Positions 1 to 6,948 of a DNA stretch of 10,525 nt are shown piece by piece. The notes under the pieces are model-generated. The model was not told where the DNA came from. It saw only the letters and a list, made by a program, of their open reading frames with translations, and ran no database searches. Source of the DNA: an uncultured Campylobacter sp. (GTDB taxonomy: Bacteria > Campylobacterota > Campylobacteria > Campylobacterales > Campylobacteraceae); the NCBI RefSeq assembly GCF_938045535.1, contig NZ_CALIMQ010000253.1, forward strand, positions 1 to 10,525, read 5' to 3'. The first letter of the stretch is position 1; each line of letters opens with the position of its first letter. The translations under genes were made by a program, and so were the position numbers.

Positions 1-1
1 A

Positions 2-505
2 ATCGCGTATATGTATTATTACTCAGGACTTCCGCTTAAATATGATGGCTACATCTTGCAGCACTTCATTCCTGCAGCAGCAGGCAAAATAAACGCACCT
101 TTTCATGAGCTATTCATCCGCGGAATTTTTTGTAACGTGTTTGTATGTATGTCTATCTGGACTGCGACCAGCGAGAGCAATCTATCAGGTAAATTCTTTG
201 CAATTATGTGGATGATCGGCGCATTCGTAGCTTGCTCGATGGAACACTGCGTGGCAAATATGTTTATCTTAACCGAAGGTATCATCGCTAAAGGCCACTA
301 CCTTGCGGCTGCTGGTGGCGATGTAAATGCTCTTGCAAGCTCGCTTCACGGTGTAACGGCAGCTCAAATAGATTCAATAAACTGGGGAAATTTCATCGTT
401 AAAAATATGATCCCAGTTACGCTAGGTAACATCTGCGGCGGTCTATTTTTCGTAGGCTTGGTCGGATTTATGGTCAATAAATACGATATGAAAAAGAAAG
501 ACTAA
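2..505 (+). CDS. Formate/nitrite transporter (FNT) family channel, C-terminal part
   Basis: Pentameric inner-membrane channels of the FNT family (FocA/NirC) move formate, nitrite or related small anions. The gene is cut by the left window edge: the frame is open from base 2, so the ATG at 11 is probably internal. The visible part carries FNT hallmarks: RGIFCNVFVCMSIW, the segment SMEHCVANMF whose His (codon 245-247) matches the conserved gating histidine of FocA, and a last helix beginning NMIPVTLGNICGG. The C-terminus is short and lysine-rich (KYDMKKKD), as expected for a cytoplasmic tail. The roughly 168 visible residues are a bit more than half of the usual 260-290. Formate and nitrite cannot be told apart from this part. 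A strong terminator follows 36 bases after the stop, so this is the last gene of its transcript. Family call is secure; substrate is not. Confidence 0.93.
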   Translation: MAYMYYYSGLPLKYDGYILQHFIPAAAGKINAPFHELFIRGIFCNVFVCMSIWTATSESNLSGKFFAIMWMIGAFVACSMEHCVANMFILTEGIIAKGHYLAAAGGDVNALASSLHGVTAAQIDSINWGNFIVKNMIPVTLGNICGGLFFVGLVGFMVNKYDMKKKD

Positions 506-540
506 TCTATCGCGCTTCAGCACGATATAAACAAAATATG

Positions 541-565
541 GCGCGGCACTTTGCCGCGCATTTTT
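541..565 (+). terminator. Rho-independent terminator of the FNT channel gene
   Basis: A perfect 8-bp GC-rich stem (GCGCGGCA / TGCCGCGC) with a 3-nt loop (CTT) is followed by A and then TTTTT. It lies 36 bases after the stop codon of the channel gene and in the right orientation for it. The convergent regulator gene ends more than 200 bases further on. Confidence 0.9.
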
Positions 566-674
566 AGTTTCTTAAATTTTAAAAATTCCGATGCGTAAAA
601 TTTCATTTGATCCAAAATTTTAGACGAAATCCTAACGAAATTCGGGATGAAATTCCAAAACCAAGCTCTTGATA

Positions 675-748
675 AAAATTTTACGCTGTAAATCTAGGCA
701 AAATTTTGCGCCGTAACTTTAGACAAAATTTCGCGCCTAAGCCGTAAC
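675..748. repeat. Three tandem degenerate 25-bp repeats
   Basis: Copy 1 (675-699) and copy 2 (700-724) are both 25 bp and agree at 20 of 25 positions; four of the five differences are transitions. Copy 3 (725-748) is shorter and keeps AAAATTT, GCGCC and GTAAC. The repeats lie between the channel-gene terminator and the 3' end of the regulator gene, where no gene is seen. No function can be assigned. Confidence 0.6.
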
Positions 749-786
749 GTAAGCCGCATAAATGCTTTAAAAACTCTAGCCCGCGC

Positions 787-1425
787 CTAAACACAGTAAC
801 TAAGCAATCTGTCGTAGTCCAGGATCAAAAACTCGTGCTGGCTGATTTTTTGAATTACGTTATCTTTTACAAGCTCGTTAAACGCGGTACTCGCGCTTTG
901 GCGCTTGAGCCCCACGAAGGATGAAAGCACCTTTAGCGAAAAGGGCAAAAAGACGTATTTGTAGCCATTTTGATGAAAATTCTGCTCGTTTGCAAGCTCG
1001 ATCAAAAAGCTCGCGATGCGCCCTTTTGCATTTTCAAAAAGTATAGAGCGTGTGATTTTGCGCTGCAGCAGAATTATCTCTGTTAAAATTTTTATATATG
1101 CCTCGCAAAAGCTGCGATTTGCCAAGATCTCCCCTAGTCCGCTCACATCGATCGTGTAAATTTCGCTGTCCTCTAAAAACTCAAGTGCGCAAATTTCATT
1201 AAGAATGGTAATATTGTCCTTGTTTAGGTAATTGATGATGAATTCTTCGCCGTCTTCAAAAAACGAAAGCTTCGCCTGCCCGCTTTTAAAAATAAAAACT
1301 TTAGGTGCCTCGCTATAAAAAACATAGCCTTTTTTGATGACTTGGTGCTCGAACATAGCAAGCTCCTCGTCGCTAAGCGTGGCGATAGCCTCGGTTTGCA
1401 GTAGTCCCAGCCGCGATTTTTCCAT
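787..1425 (-). CDS. Crp/Fnr family transcriptional regulator
   Basis: This 212-residue protein has the length and layout of Crp/Fnr activators: an N-terminal cyclic-nucleotide-binding-type beta barrel (about residues 20-100), a long dimerisation helix (about 105-140), and a C-terminal winged helix with the recognition region SLKVLSSFVGLKRQSASTA (163-181), close to the family pattern G-x-(S/K)R-(E/Q)-x-x-S. Fnr proper has an N-terminal cluster of cysteines for an Fe-S centre; here the only cysteines are at about 79, 107 and 211, so oxygen sensing through a 4Fe-4S cluster is unlikely. It could belong to the group of non-Fnr regulators of nitrosative stress or respiration known in Campylobacter (NssR-like), but this cannot be decided. 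The start is supported by GGAGG (1430-1434) four bases upstream. It is transcribed convergently to the FNT gene and divergently from the methyltransferase. Confidence 0.9.
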   Translation of the reverse strand: MEKSRLGLLQTEAIATLSDEELAMFEHQVIKKGYVFYSEAPKVFIFKSGQAKLSFFEDGEEFIINYLNKDNITILNEICALEFLEDSEIYTIDVSGLGEILANRSFCEAYIKILTEIILLQRKITRSILFENAKGRIASFLIELANEQNFHQNGYKYVFLPFSLKVLSSFVGLKRQSASTAFNELVKDNVIQKISQHEFLILDYDRLLSYCV

Positions 1426-1445
1426 ATAACCTCCAAAAGCTAAGA

Positions 1446-1451
1446 ATTATA
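1446..1451 (-). promoter_or_regulatory. -10 box for the Crp/Fnr-type regulator gene
   Basis: On the minus strand this reads TATAAT, preceded by TTG, 20 bases upstream of the regulator's ATG and just before its GGAGG ribosome binding site. No clear -35 is visible, as is usual in Campylobacter. Confidence 0.55.
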
Positions 1452-1453
1452 CA

Positions 1454-1537
1454 ATGAAATATTTAGACAAAGATAAAGCTGCGCGGATGAAATTTACTAT
1501 CCGCACTATGGCCGCGTATCTGGGTCGCCGGAGCTAA
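1454..1537 (+). CDS. Possible 27-codon small ORF, unknown function
   Basis: An ATG opens 27 codons ending in tandem TAA TAA. The peptide begins MKYLDKDKAARMKF and ends AAYLGRRS; it is strongly basic and uses GCG, CGC and CGG codons as the real genes here do. No convincing Shine-Dalgarno precedes it, and the start overlaps the promoter region of the divergent regulator gene. It may be a small basic protein, the relic of a longer gene, or chance. I do not recognise a family. Confidence 0.2.
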   Translation: MKYLDKDKAARMKFTIRTMAAYLGRRS

Positions 1538-1714
1538 TAAATTTTATAGCTTTTAAAATTCTAAATTTTACCCGCGCTTTGCATAGCGTAAAATTTCAAA
1601 AATTTATTGAAGCTTTACGCGGAGATATTATAGCTGAAACCCGCGGCGCGAATTTAAAATTCTGTCTTTAAATAAAAATTAATATCATTTTATTGAAATT
1701 TTATTTAGCAAGGA

Positions 1715-1720
1715 TATAAT
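1715..1720 (+). promoter_or_regulatory. -10 box for the methyltransferase gene
   Basis: A perfect TATAAT lies 60 bases upstream of the ATG at 1780, after an AT-rich stretch (1668-1710) typical of Campylobacter promoters. It is the only consensus box between the divergent regulator and the methyltransferase. Confidence 0.5.
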
Positions 1721-1779
1721 AATGCATATTAAAAATAAGCGGTATTTTGCTCGCAACGATACCGCAAGAAAGGCACTTC

Positions 1780-2611
1780 ATGCAAAAGTTAAATTTTAAA
1801 GATAGCGTTTCCGAGACGCTACTAATCAACGTTTATATGCGCCACTTGGATTTCAAAGACGCGGATCCAATCCTAAATGATCCCTTTTCGAGCGCCGCGG
1901 TCGAACAGATCGATTATGATTTTGCAAAATTTAACGACGCGCGCCTTAGCAAGACGGGCACCGTGATCCGCGCGAAATTTTTCGACGACGAGACGCTGCG
2001 ACTCGCGGCGGAGCTTGATCGCCCTATCATCGTGCAGCTCGGCGCCGGGCTCGACACCCGCCCACTTAGACTGCAAAAAGCCCTACCAAACGCCCTATTT
2101 TACGACCTCGATCTGCCCGACGTCATCTCCATGCGCGACGCACTGCTGCCCAAAGCAAAGAACAACTTTAGCCTGCCCTACTCGATGTTAGATCCCTCAT
2201 GGATGGACGAGCTAGTCGCAAAACACGGCAGCGCGGGCTATATATTCATCTTAGAGGGCGTGAGTATGTATTTTGAAAAGGAGGAATTTAAAAAATTTTT
2301 TATCGCGCTTGCGCAAAAATTCCGCGGCTACGTGCTGAGCGATTTTATGAGCGAGTTTTCGGTTAGGAAATTCGACTCTAGGCGCCATGACGCGATGCGG
2401 CACATGCAAAACGCGCCCTTTAAAATGGGCATTAGCGGCGGGTGCAGAGGTGCAGAGCTGGGATAGTGCGCATATCTGCTTCGCCAAAGAGGCTGCAATG
2501 CTGAAAATGTATAAAAGCCACTGGAGCCTCAAAGGGCGCCTATTTAGCCTGATCCCTGCCTTTTGTAACGCTTGCAAGATGTTTATCTTCAAAATCGGCG
2601 GTGATGAATAA
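1780..2611 (+). pseudogene. PPM1/LCMT-type class I SAM-dependent methyltransferase, frameshifted
   Basis: Members of this family (TcmP/leucine carboxyl methyltransferase fold) transfer methyl groups from S-adenosylmethionine to carboxyl or hydroxyl groups of varied small molecules or proteins. The SAM-binding motif VQLGAGLDTRPL (residues 85-96), the acidic ribose-binding stretch FYDLDLPDV (107-115) and LEGVSMYF (158-165) are all present. The first frame reaches NAPFKMGISG and then runs into a TAG at 2464-2466. The next frame (+1) carries the expected C-terminus, GAEVQSWD through GRLFSLIPAFCNACKMF, to the TAA at 2609-2611. Removing one G from the GGG at 2440-2442 restores a 276-residue protein of normal length. 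I chose ATG 1780 because AAGAAAGG (1766-1773) sits six bases before it; the frame is also open from a TTG at 1747 with no ribosome site. A true frameshift mutation and a sequencing error cannot be separated here. The substrate is unknown. Confidence 0.82.
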
Positions 2612-2699
2612 TAAGGCTTAAAATTTCAGTTGATTGCTTTGCAAATTTCGACAGCTAAGGCGCGAATTCTAAGCTGCTTATCTGGCAAGCTGGCATGCA

Positions 2700-2726
2700 G
2701 AGCAAACGGCACATACCGCTTTGCTC
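2700..2726 (+). terminator. Hairpin after the methyltransferase, possible terminator
   Basis: GAGCAAACGG (2700-2709) pairs with CCGCTTTGCTC (2716-2726), giving 7 + 3 bp with one bulged base and a 6-nt loop. No run of T follows, so it is not a textbook intrinsic terminator. It may protect the mRNA end or have another role. Confidence 0.3.
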
Positions 2727-2802
2727 AATGCTGAGTAAAATTATAAAAACGCTTTAAAATTTCGCTTAAATTTACCTCGATTTATAGGAATTTAAGAGTT
2801 TT

Positions 2803-2813
2803 TAAAATATATT
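2803..2813 (+). promoter_or_regulatory. Likely -10 region for the AGCS symporter gene
   Basis: Overlapping TAAAAT (2803-2808) and TATATT (2808-2813) lie about 30-40 bases before the ATG at 2842, in a T-rich stretch. This is a weak, composition-driven call. Confidence 0.3.
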
Positions 2814-2841
2814 TTCGCATCTTAAATTCACGGAAAAGATC

Positions 2842-4254
2842 ATGCAAAATTTTCTCGACAAATTCACCGCCACAATTGACGCAATCAACTCCTTTTTGTG
2901 GGGTCCGTACTTTCTAATCGCCCTACTTTGCGGTACCGGCGCGTATTTTACGGCGCGCTTGCATCTGGTGCAGATTTTTAAATTTAAAATGGGTGCGCGC
3001 AAGCTTTTCGGCAACTTCTCCCTGCATGGCGAGGCTGCGGGCAAAAGCGGCATGAGCTCGTTCCAAGCCGTCGCCACGGCAATCGCCGCGCAGGTCGGTA
3101 CGGGCAACTTGGTAGGCGCCAGCACCGCGTTAGTAATGGGCGGACCGGGCGCGATATTTTGGATGTGGTGCGCGGCGTTTTTGGGCATGGCGACGAACTT
3201 TGCAGAGATCTGCCTGGCTCAAATTTACCGCACCAAGGACGACAGCGGACACATGATCGGAGGGCCCGCGTTTTACATCAGTCGCGGACTTAAAAACCCC
3301 CTAGCCAAGCCTTTAGCGGCGTTTTTTGCGCTGGCCATCATCTTTGCTTTGGGTTTCATGGGCAATATGGTGCAAGCAAACTCCATCTCCGACGGCTTTA
3401 GCAGCGCATTTGGAATCCCGAAGTGGGTGAGCGGCGCAGCATTGGCGCTCATCTGCTGCGTCATCTTTTTCGGCGGCGTAAAAGCGATCGCGCGCGTAGC
3501 CGAAAAGGTCGTGCCACTAATGGCGATCTGCTACGTACTCGTTGGTCTCGTCATCATCGGCTCAAATTTCGATAAAATTCCATCCGTCATCGCGTTGATA
3601 TTCAAAGCCGCATTCGATCCATCGGCTGCCTGGGGCGGCGCTACGGGCGCTACGATCGCAACCGCGATGAGATACGGCATCGCGCGCGGACTCTTTTCAA
3701 ACGAAGCGGGCATGGGCTCGACGCCGCACGCACACGCCGCAGCGAACGTCAAACACCCCGTAGATCAAGCCGTGCTCGGCATAATGGGCGTTTTCGTCGA
3801 TACCTTCATCGTGCTTAACATCACCGTTTTCGTCGTGCTTAGCACCGACGTAGTCACCTTCGAAAATGGCAAGGCGGTATTTTCGGGCATCTCGCTGGTG
3901 CAGGAAGCCTTCGGATCGCAAATTTTAGGTCGCAGCGGCGGATACGGCTTCGTGGCGATCTGCCTGTTTTTCTTCGCATTTACCACGATTCTGGGCTGGT
4001 ATTACTTCGCCGAGATCAACGTGCGATACCTCTTGGGCGCAAAATTCGTCAAGCTCTTGCAAATTTTAGTCGTCGCATTCGTATTCATAGGAAGCGTGCA
4101 AAAGATCGACCTCGTCTGGGGGCTAGCCGATATGTTTAACGGACTGATGGTGATCCCCAACTTAATCGCGATCATCCTGCTTAGCCCCGTCGTAGTGCGG
4201 CTTTTGAGCGACTTTAACGACGGCAAAAGCTACGACGCGAACGATTACAAATAA
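2842..4254 (+). CDS. Sodium:alanine/glycine symporter (AGCS family)
   Basis: AGCS carriers import alanine or glycine with Na+ (or H+) across the inner membrane. The 470-residue protein is full length for the family (about 440-480) and has around ten hydrophobic segments. The signature VGTGNLVGASTALVMGGPGA (85-104) followed by IFWMW matches the family's cation-binding and substrate-binding region, GGPAFYISRGL lies at 140-150, and SNEAGMGSTPHAHAA (286-300) is the second hallmark, found in the unwound helix region. The start ATG has GGAAAAG (2832-2838) close by. It stands alone: upstream is a broken methyltransferase 230 bases away, downstream a strong hairpin. A role in amino-acid uptake fits an asaccharolytic Campylobacter that lives on amino and organic acids. 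The exact substrate (Ala, Gly or D-Ala) is not visible. Confidence 0.95.
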   Translation: MQNFLDKFTATIDAINSFLWGPYFLIALLCGTGAYFTARLHLVQIFKFKMGARKLFGNFSLHGEAAGKSGMSSFQAVATAIAAQVGTGNLVGASTALVMGGPGAIFWMWCAAFLGMATNFAEICLAQIYRTKDDSGHMIGGPAFYISRGLKNPLAKPLAAFFALAIIFALGFMGNMVQANSISDGFSSAFGIPKWVSGAALALICCVIFFGGVKAIARVAEKVVPLMAICYVLVGLVIIGSNFDKIPSVIALIFKAAFDPSAAWGGATGATIATAMRYGIARGLFSNEAGMGSTPHAHAAANVKHPVDQAVLGIMGVFVDTFIVLNITVFVVLSTDVVTFENGKAVFSGISLVQEAFGSQILGRSGGYGFVAICLFFFAFTTILGWYYFAEINVRYLLGAKFVKLLQILVVAFVFIGSVQKIDLVWGLADMFNGLMVIPNLIAIILLSPVVVRLLSDFNDGKSYDANDYK

Positions 4255-4260
4255 CGCCGC

Positions 4261-4296
4261 GCGCTAAATTTCAACCCCGCACTTGGAATTTAGCGC
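4261..4296 (+). terminator. Strong hairpin ending the AGCS gene
   Basis: A 14-bp stem with one G-U pair: arm 4261-4274 (GCGCTAAATTTCAA) pairs with 4283-4296 (TTGGAATTTAGCGC) around the 8-nt loop CCCCGCAC. It begins 6 bases after the stop codon. The following sequence is AAAATC and not a T-run, so termination may need a factor, or the hairpin may instead stabilise the mRNA 3' end. Confidence 0.55.
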
Positions 4297-4314
4297 AAAA
4301 TCACCTCAAAATTT

Positions 4315-4330
4315 AGAATTTTAAAATTCT
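4315..4330. repeat. 16-bp perfect palindrome
   Basis: AGAATTTTAAAATTCT is its own reverse complement and lies between the AGCS hairpin and the promoter region of the MOSC gene. It could be a binding site for a dimeric regulator, but AT-rich palindromes arise easily in this composition. Confidence 0.3.
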
Positions 4331-4338
4331 TTTCGAGC

Positions 4339-4344
4339 TAAAAT
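4339..4344 (+). promoter_or_regulatory. Possible -10 box for the MOSC gene
   Basis: TAAAAT about 60 bases before the MOSC start and just downstream of the 16-bp palindrome. The placement is reasonable, but TAAAAT is common in these spacers. Confidence 0.25.
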
Positions 4345-4377
4345 CATAGCCTAAATTTTATGATCTAAGGAGAAGGC

Positions 4378-4413
4378 ATGCAAATTTTAAGGAGCAAAAA
4401 ATGCCCGTTTTAA
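4378..4413 (+). CDS. 11-codon leader ORF overlapping the MOSC gene start
   Basis: This ATG is preceded by AAGGAGAAGGC, one of the best ribosome binding sites in the window, and encodes MQILRSKKCPF, ending at a TAA ten bases inside the MOSC gene in another frame. The Shine-Dalgarno of the MOSC gene (AAGGAG, 4389-4394) lies within it. The layout fits translational coupling, where ribosomes finishing the short ORF feed or free the main start. It could equally be a by-product of a duplicated ribosome binding site. Confidence 0.4.
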   Translation: MQILRSKKCPF

Positions 4414-5087
4414 AGGCATTACTGACCGGGCAGCCGCGCTCTTACGGCGACGAGCGCGCTACGCAGCCTCTGAAAAAGCGCTGGGAGACGGCGATATTCA
4501 AGCAAGCTAGGACGAGCGAAGTGCGCGCGAATGAGCTTGGATTCGAGGGTGACACAGTAGCCGACACGCTGCATCACGGCGGCACGGAAAAGGCGATTTT
4601 TGCCAACTCACTACAAAATTACGCCGCGTGGGAGAGATTTTTGGGACTTAAAAATCTAGCCTACGGCGCAATGGGCGAAAACCTCACGATCAGCGGATTA
4701 CACGAGCAAAACGTCTGCATCGGCGATGTGCACCGCATAGGCTCGCTGGTGTTGCAAGTAAGCCAGCCGCGCAAGCCCTGCTACAAGCTCTCGATGCGCT
4801 GGGGTAACGCAGAGATGACGGCAGAGATCGCGCGCAGCGGACTTACCGGCTGGTACTACCGCGTGTTGGAGGCTGGCTCGTGCCGCGCAGGCGACGAAAT
4901 CTACGTCGTGGGACGCGACCCCGCTATGATGAGCGTGATGGAGCTTAACCGTCTATTTTACGGCGAGCGTATCGATGAAGGGCTGTTAGCAAAATTTAAC
5001 CTGCTTACGACGCTTACGCCAAAATGGCGCGAGGATATGCGCCGCAAGCTAGAAGGCGGCTACGACGACGGCTTTATGCGGCTATGA
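4401..5087 (+). CDS. MOSC-domain protein, YiiM-like
   Basis: MOSC proteins bind molybdenum cofactor; the YiiM/YcbX group reduces N-hydroxylated compounds such as 6-hydroxylaminopurine, so the likely role is cytoplasmic detoxification. The 228 residues match YiiM length (about 220-230). The expected DTLHHGGTEKAI lies at 55-66, MGENLTISGL at 91-100, and QPRKPCYKL (122-130) contains the conserved cofactor-ligand cysteine at 127. The C-terminal part (about 175-225, with MSVMELNRLFYG) looks like the small three-helix domain that follows MOSC in YiiM. The start at 4401 has AAGGAG six bases upstream (4389-4394) and gives the family N-terminus (GQPRSYG). No partner gene is co-transcribed apart from the leader ORF. 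Family is secure; the physiological substrate is inferred. Confidence 0.92.
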   Translation: MPVLKALLTGQPRSYGDERATQPLKKRWETAIFKQARTSEVRANELGFEGDTVADTLHHGGTEKAIFANSLQNYAAWERFLGLKNLAYGAMGENLTISGLHEQNVCIGDVHRIGSLVLQVSQPRKPCYKLSMRWGNAEMTAEIARSGLTGWYYRVLEAGSCRAGDEIYVVGRDPAMMSVMELNRLFYGERIDEGLLAKFNLLTTLTPKWREDMRRKLEGGYDDGFMRL

Positions 5088-5234
5088 AATTTAGCCTCAA
5101 AGCGGCATGGTAAAATTGTGAAGGAGCCCACGCCTTGCTGCTTAAAATACCCTCTGGCACGAATTCTCAAAAATTTTATAAACCCGCTAACGCTAACTTT
5201 CAAGGCACTTTCTAGCCCATAAATCAGCTTATAA

Positions 5235-5345
5235 AAAACACTTTCTTGCGAGCCAGCCTGCAAAATACTTTCTCGACTTGAGCATTTAAAACATCTTCTA
5301 GGCTTTCGGTATCAGCGCGCAAAACCACTTCTTAAGTGCGAGCCG
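5235..5345. repeat. Degenerate 27-33 bp direct repeats
   Basis: Four units start at 5235, 5262, 5288 and 5321 with AAAACACTTTCTTGCGAG, AAAATACTTTCTCGAC, AAAACATCTTCTAGG and AAAACCACTTCTTAAGTG. A related GGCACTTTCTAGCC lies at 5204-5217. Spacing is 27, 26 and 33 bp, so each unit keeps its first 12-15 bases and drifts in the rest. Stops interrupt the frames, so it is not coding now. Confidence 0.45.
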
Positions 5346-5559
5346 TAAATTTAGGCTAAATTTCAAAGCTGAAATTTTAATTTAATCCGCGCCGCACGCA
5401 TGCAAATGCGATCTATTTTCGCGCTCTGTTTTGCAATACGATACAGGCTATAAACGGAATTAAAAACGCAAATTTAACCGTGCCTAGAATTTAATCTATA
5501 TGAAATCTAAATTTAATCGCACATTCAAAGCCGCAAGCGCCGCTCTTTGTAAATTTTAA

Positions 5560-5697
5560 AATTTAAAAGCGGTAAATTTAACCCTTTTGCTACGCAGCGA
5601 ATTTTCCATAAAAGTCAAAAAGGAAATTATTTACTCGCGCGACGCACTCATCTCGCGCATTCAGCTGCGCAACCTCACGCTACAAACGAGCTCCTAA
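5560..5697 (+). pseudogene. Possible 3' remnant of a lost gene
   Basis: The frame is open for 45 codons to a TAA at 5695-5697 but has no ATG and no ribosome binding site. The second half (SIKVKKEIIYSRDALISRI) uses codons such as TCG CGC GAC GCA CTC ATC that look coding, in contrast to the surrounding spacer. I do not recognise the family. Chance is possible at this length. Confidence 0.25.
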
Positions 5698-5898
5698 AGG
5701 CTTTTAACACGCGCTAAATTAAGCGCCAAACGCTTGCCTGCCGCCTTTAAAAGCTCATTTATAGCGCTCGCTATAAGTAGAATTTTACGCGGCGCAGCAA
5801 CAATTACGACCTTTTAAGAGCTCGACCGCAACTCAAAAGCCTATTTCAGTTTTTTAAAACCGCGCGCTGTATGGCTCAAAGTCCGTCCATTCCTCTGC

Positions 5899-6915
5899 TC
5901 AATCAACTACAGTAATTCCCGCATCTGCGCAGGCTTTTCGCGCCTTTTTAGATATGCCGATGCCGCTCGTTTCGATTTTTTTAAGATTTTTGAATTGTGC
6001 AAGCTCGGCGGCGTCAATGTTTTTGATATCGAAAAGCTCGTCCTCGCCGTCCCAATCAGGCGCGATTTGCAGGTAAATTTCGTTTCCGCCGTCAAGATAG
6101 AGCTCGCTCACCTGCTCCGCCAGATTTGTGGGGACCGGATAGTCCTTAAACCACTTTTTAGCTTGCGGCAGGGCGCCAAAGTCCACATACGGGTCGATGC
6201 CGCGCTCCTCACAATACTCAAACACGTCAAATTTAGGCTCCAGCAGAGCTTTTTCATACATCAGCTCGTTCATCACGGCGATTTTGAAATTGAAATTTTT
6301 AAACAGGAGCGTCTCGCCGGCCGCGCGCGGAAGCTTAAATTTATCGCTTGGCTTTCGCTTTAGCTTTTTCTCTTTTTGATTGATGCAGACGCGCCCTATC
6401 GGCATTTTCGCAGCTCGCACGATGTCTGCGATCTCGTCGGTGTCGCGCTTAGCGAAGCGCTCCGCGAAGTCCATCGCGCCTATGCGCTCCTGCACGGCCT
6501 CCGCGAGAGCTAGCGAAACTTCAAATTTGCCCAGGCTAAGCTCCAAAAATATATATGCGCCGCGCAGCTCCTGCTCAGGCACGGCCTCAAGCGGCGGTCT
6601 GCCATCTATCGTGAACGCGCCGCCGTAGAGTTTGCGCGGAACCTCGTGCTGTACGCCCTTTGCGACCTCAAGCATCAAAATCATCTCGGCAAGCTTCGGT
6701 TCTGCGAGCTCGCCTGTGCGCACAAAGGCGAAAATCCCCGCCTCATCCCAAAAATAGCGGCTTTTGCCCTCCCCGTCATCGATCATGCGCGGCTGCCCCA
6801 AGGCTTCGTTAAGCTTAGCCAGATCAAACTCACAGTTTACGCCGCCGATGAAAATGCCGTCCGAGCGCACATCGACGTCAAATTTATCCTTTTTAAAAAT
6901 ATCAAACAGTCCCAT
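5899..6915 (-). CDS. DUF7738-DUF6892-type protein, possible immunity-like partner
   Basis: This 338-residue soluble protein has two parts. The N-terminal part (about 10-130) has the features I recall for DUF7738 (IFIGGVNCEFDLAKLNEALGQP, then YFWDEAGIFAFV). The C-terminal part (about 200-315) resembles DUF6892: FKNFNFKIAVMNELMYEKALL (205-225), and YLDGGNEIYLQIAPDWDGED (263-282). A lysine-rich linker (about 180-195) joins them. There is no signal peptide or membrane segment. These domains are uncharacterised; they often occur near SUKH-type genes, and here one lies 33 bases upstream in the same direction, so the two are very probably co-transcribed. AGGAG (6923-6927) stands before the ATG. A role in a toxin-immunity or inter-bacterial competition setting is inference. 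Family naming is from memory; a profile search would settle it. Confidence 0.75.
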   Translation of the reverse strand: MGLFDIFKKDKFDVDVRSDGIFIGGVNCEFDLAKLNEALGQPRMIDDGEGKSRYFWDEAGIFAFVRTGELAEPKLAEMILMLEVAKGVQHEVPRKLYGGAFTIDGRPPLEAVPEQELRGAYIFLELSLGKFEVSLALAEAVQERIGAMDFAERFAKRDTDEIADIVRAAKMPIGRVCINQKEKKLKRKPSDKFKLPRAAGETLLFKNFNFKIAVMNELMYEKALLEPKFDVFEYCEERGIDPYVDFGALPQAKKWFKDYPVPTNLAEQVSELYLDGGNEIYLQIAPDWDGEDELFDIKNIDAAELAQFKNLKKIETSGIGISKKARKACADAGITVVD

Positions 6916-6948
6916 TTCACAGCTCCTGATTTTGCATCAAATTTCATT

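Larger units (their letters stand above)
5088..5898. other. Gene-free spacer, about 0.8 kb
   Basis: No complete gene, tRNA or clear terminator is seen. It holds the degenerate repeats at 5235-5345, a short open frame that looks like a coding remnant (5560-5697), and a degenerate element GAGCTC(C/T)TAAA(A)GG at 5689 on the plus strand that recurs on the minus strand near 5741-5757 and 5812-5826. A relic of lost genes is the simplest reading. Confidence 0.5.

Noticed and set aside
787..1425. Calling the regulator Fnr with an oxygen-sensing Fe-S cluster
   Set aside because: The N-terminal cysteine cluster is absent; only three scattered cysteines are found.
1722..1799. 25-codon ORF starting right after the TATAAT before the methyltransferase
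   Set aside because: Its ATG is two bases from the -10 box, so it would lie upstream of or at the transcript start, and it has no ribosome site.
5060..5263. 67-codon minus-strand open frame overlapping the end of the MOSC gene
   Set aside because: It overlaps a secure gene antisense, runs into the degenerate repeats, and shows no motif or good ribosome site.
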